DNA of 7,579 bases, taken from positions 1 to 7,579 of the forward strand of contig CANCAO010000068.1 of assembly GCA_947374105.1 (NCBI GenBank), given 5' to 3'. The stretch comes from Comamonadaceae bacterium (GTDB lineage Bacteria; Pseudomonadota; Gammaproteobacteria; Burkholderiales; Burkholderiaceae_C). The notes below the pieces were generated by a model, which searched no databases, was not told the origin of the DNA, and saw only the letters and a list, made by a program, of their open reading frames with translations. Shown piece by piece: positions 6,932 through 7,579 of the stretch. Numbering within the stretch: position 1 is the first letter of the stretch; the number at the start of each line of letters is the position of its first letter. A program made the translations under genes and the position numbers.

Positions 6932-7579
6932 TCAAATCTCCTCATGATTTTCGTCAAACGACCTTACGGGCCTAAGCATCACTGTGCGTCGCTGGGCCAT
7001 GCGCTCGTCGACTCGGGTTCGGTCTTTGACATCACCTGCAAGTTGCCCACAAGCCGCATCAATGTCATCACCACGCGTTTTTCGAATCGTTGTCACGATA
7101 CCTGCATCTAAGAGGATTTTTGCAAAGGCAAGAACTTGATTGTGTTCAGAACGCAACAATCCGGACTCGGGAAAGGGATTAAACGGAATCAGGTTGAATT
7201 TGCACCACACGCCGCCCGTGGAATGCTTTCGCACCAAATCGACCAGCTGCAGGGCATGCCCAGGCTGGTCGTTGACCTTGTCCAGCATGCAGTACTCGAA
7301 AGTAATGAAATCACGCGGGGCGTGCTGCAAATAGCGATTACAAGCCGCCAGAAGCTCTTCAATTGGGTACTTCTTATTCAGCGGCACCAAGTTGCTGCGC
7401 AACTCGTCATTGGGAGCATGCAAAGACACGGCCAGCGCCACTGGGCAATCCTGGGCCAGTCGATCCATCATGGGCACGACCCCTGAGGTGGACACCGTCA
7501 ATCGTCGGCGCGACAGGCCGTACGCATGGTCGTCCAGCATCACCTTCAAAGCAGGGAGCAGTTCGCTGTAGTTTTGCAG
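6932..7579 (-). CDS. rlmN: Dual-specificity 23S rRNA/tRNA adenine-C2 methyltransferase RlmN, C-terminal part, cut by window edge
   Basis: RlmN is a radical SAM enzyme that methylates C2 of A2503 in 23S rRNA and of A37 in a set of tRNAs, affecting translational fidelity. The last 215 residues are visible, open in frame to the right edge. Conserved stretches are [15 protein letters not shown] (fragment residues 22-36), [11 protein letters not shown] (51-61), PLNKKYP (66-72), [14 protein letters not shown] (91-104), [12 protein letters not shown] (126-137) and [20 protein letters not shown] (163-182). C177 of the fragment (codon 7049-7051) is the conserved catalytic cysteine that forms the methyl-transfer intermediate, equivalent to E. 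coli C355. The radical SAM CxxxCxxC cluster motif and the second catalytic cysteine lie beyond the window. The stop is 3 nt before pilF, as expected for one operon. The TTG at 7549 is an internal codon, not a start. Confidence 0.97.
   Translation of the reverse strand: MQNYSELLPALKVMLDDHAYGLSRRRLTVSTSGVVPMMDRLAQDCPVALAVSLHAPNDELRSNLVPLNKKYPIEELLAACNRYLQHAPRDFITFEYCMLDKVNDQPGHALQLVDLVRKHSTGGVWCKFNLIPFNPFPESGLLRSEHNQVLAFAKILLDAGIVTTIRKTRGDDIDAACGQLAGDVKDRTRVDERMAQRRTVMLRPVRSFDENHEEI
6937..6943 (-). promoter_or_regulatory. Strong ribosome binding site of pilF
   Basis: GAGGAGA on the minus strand lies 8 nt before the ATG at 6928 and is made by the last rlmN codons (His-Glu-Glu-Ile). It is the best match to the 16S rRNA 3' end among the junctions here, and it selects the first of two nearby ATGs. 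Confidence 0.8.

Noticed and set aside
1..7579. Mobile element, defence system, CRISPR array or other novel accessory system
   Set aside because: Every base lies in or within 53 bases of a recognised housekeeping gene. I saw no transposase, integrase, long direct or inverted repeats, or foreign-looking gene.

Overview
This window looks like chromosomal DNA from a betaproteobacterium, most likely order Burkholderiales and plausibly near Comamonadaceae. I base this on gene order, the long (over 400 aa) form of IspG, and the sequence character of HisS, RlmN and BamB. Base composition looks moderate: lines I counted by hand ran from about 43% GC (RodZ linker) to 52% (der), lower than many Comamonadaceae. 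The genus call is inference, because no 16S rRNA or other decisive marker is present.

All eight genes read on the minus strand. In transcription order (high to low coordinates) they are rlmN (3' part only), pilF/pilW-type TPR lipoprotein, rodZ, ispG, hisS, yfgM, bamB and der (5' part only). Junctions are very tight: 3-nt gap, 8-nt overlap, 1-nt overlap, 8-nt gap, 53-nt gap, 4-nt overlap, 17-nt gap. There is no gene-free stretch over 53 bases. I see no tRNA, rRNA, CRISPR array, mobile element, intrinsic terminator or clear promoter. The promoter of this presumed operon should lie beyond the right edge, and transcription should continue past the left edge.

The genes combine RNA modification and translation (RlmN, HisS, Der in ribosome assembly), isoprenoid precursor synthesis (IspG, which ultimately feeds undecaprenyl phosphate and quinones), and the cell envelope (RodZ for shape, PilF for pilus secretin, YfgM at the Sec translocon, BamB in outer-membrane protein insertion). 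The rlmN-pilF-rodZ-ispG-hisS-yfgM-bamB-der order is a known conserved proteobacterial housekeeping arrangement, so I do not see a previously undescribed system here. The details most worth a second look are a T8 tract just after the RodZ membrane segment, where slippage in either direction would remove the periplasmic domain, the missing ribosome binding site before hisS, and a small stem-loop in the only real spacer (hisS-yfgM).
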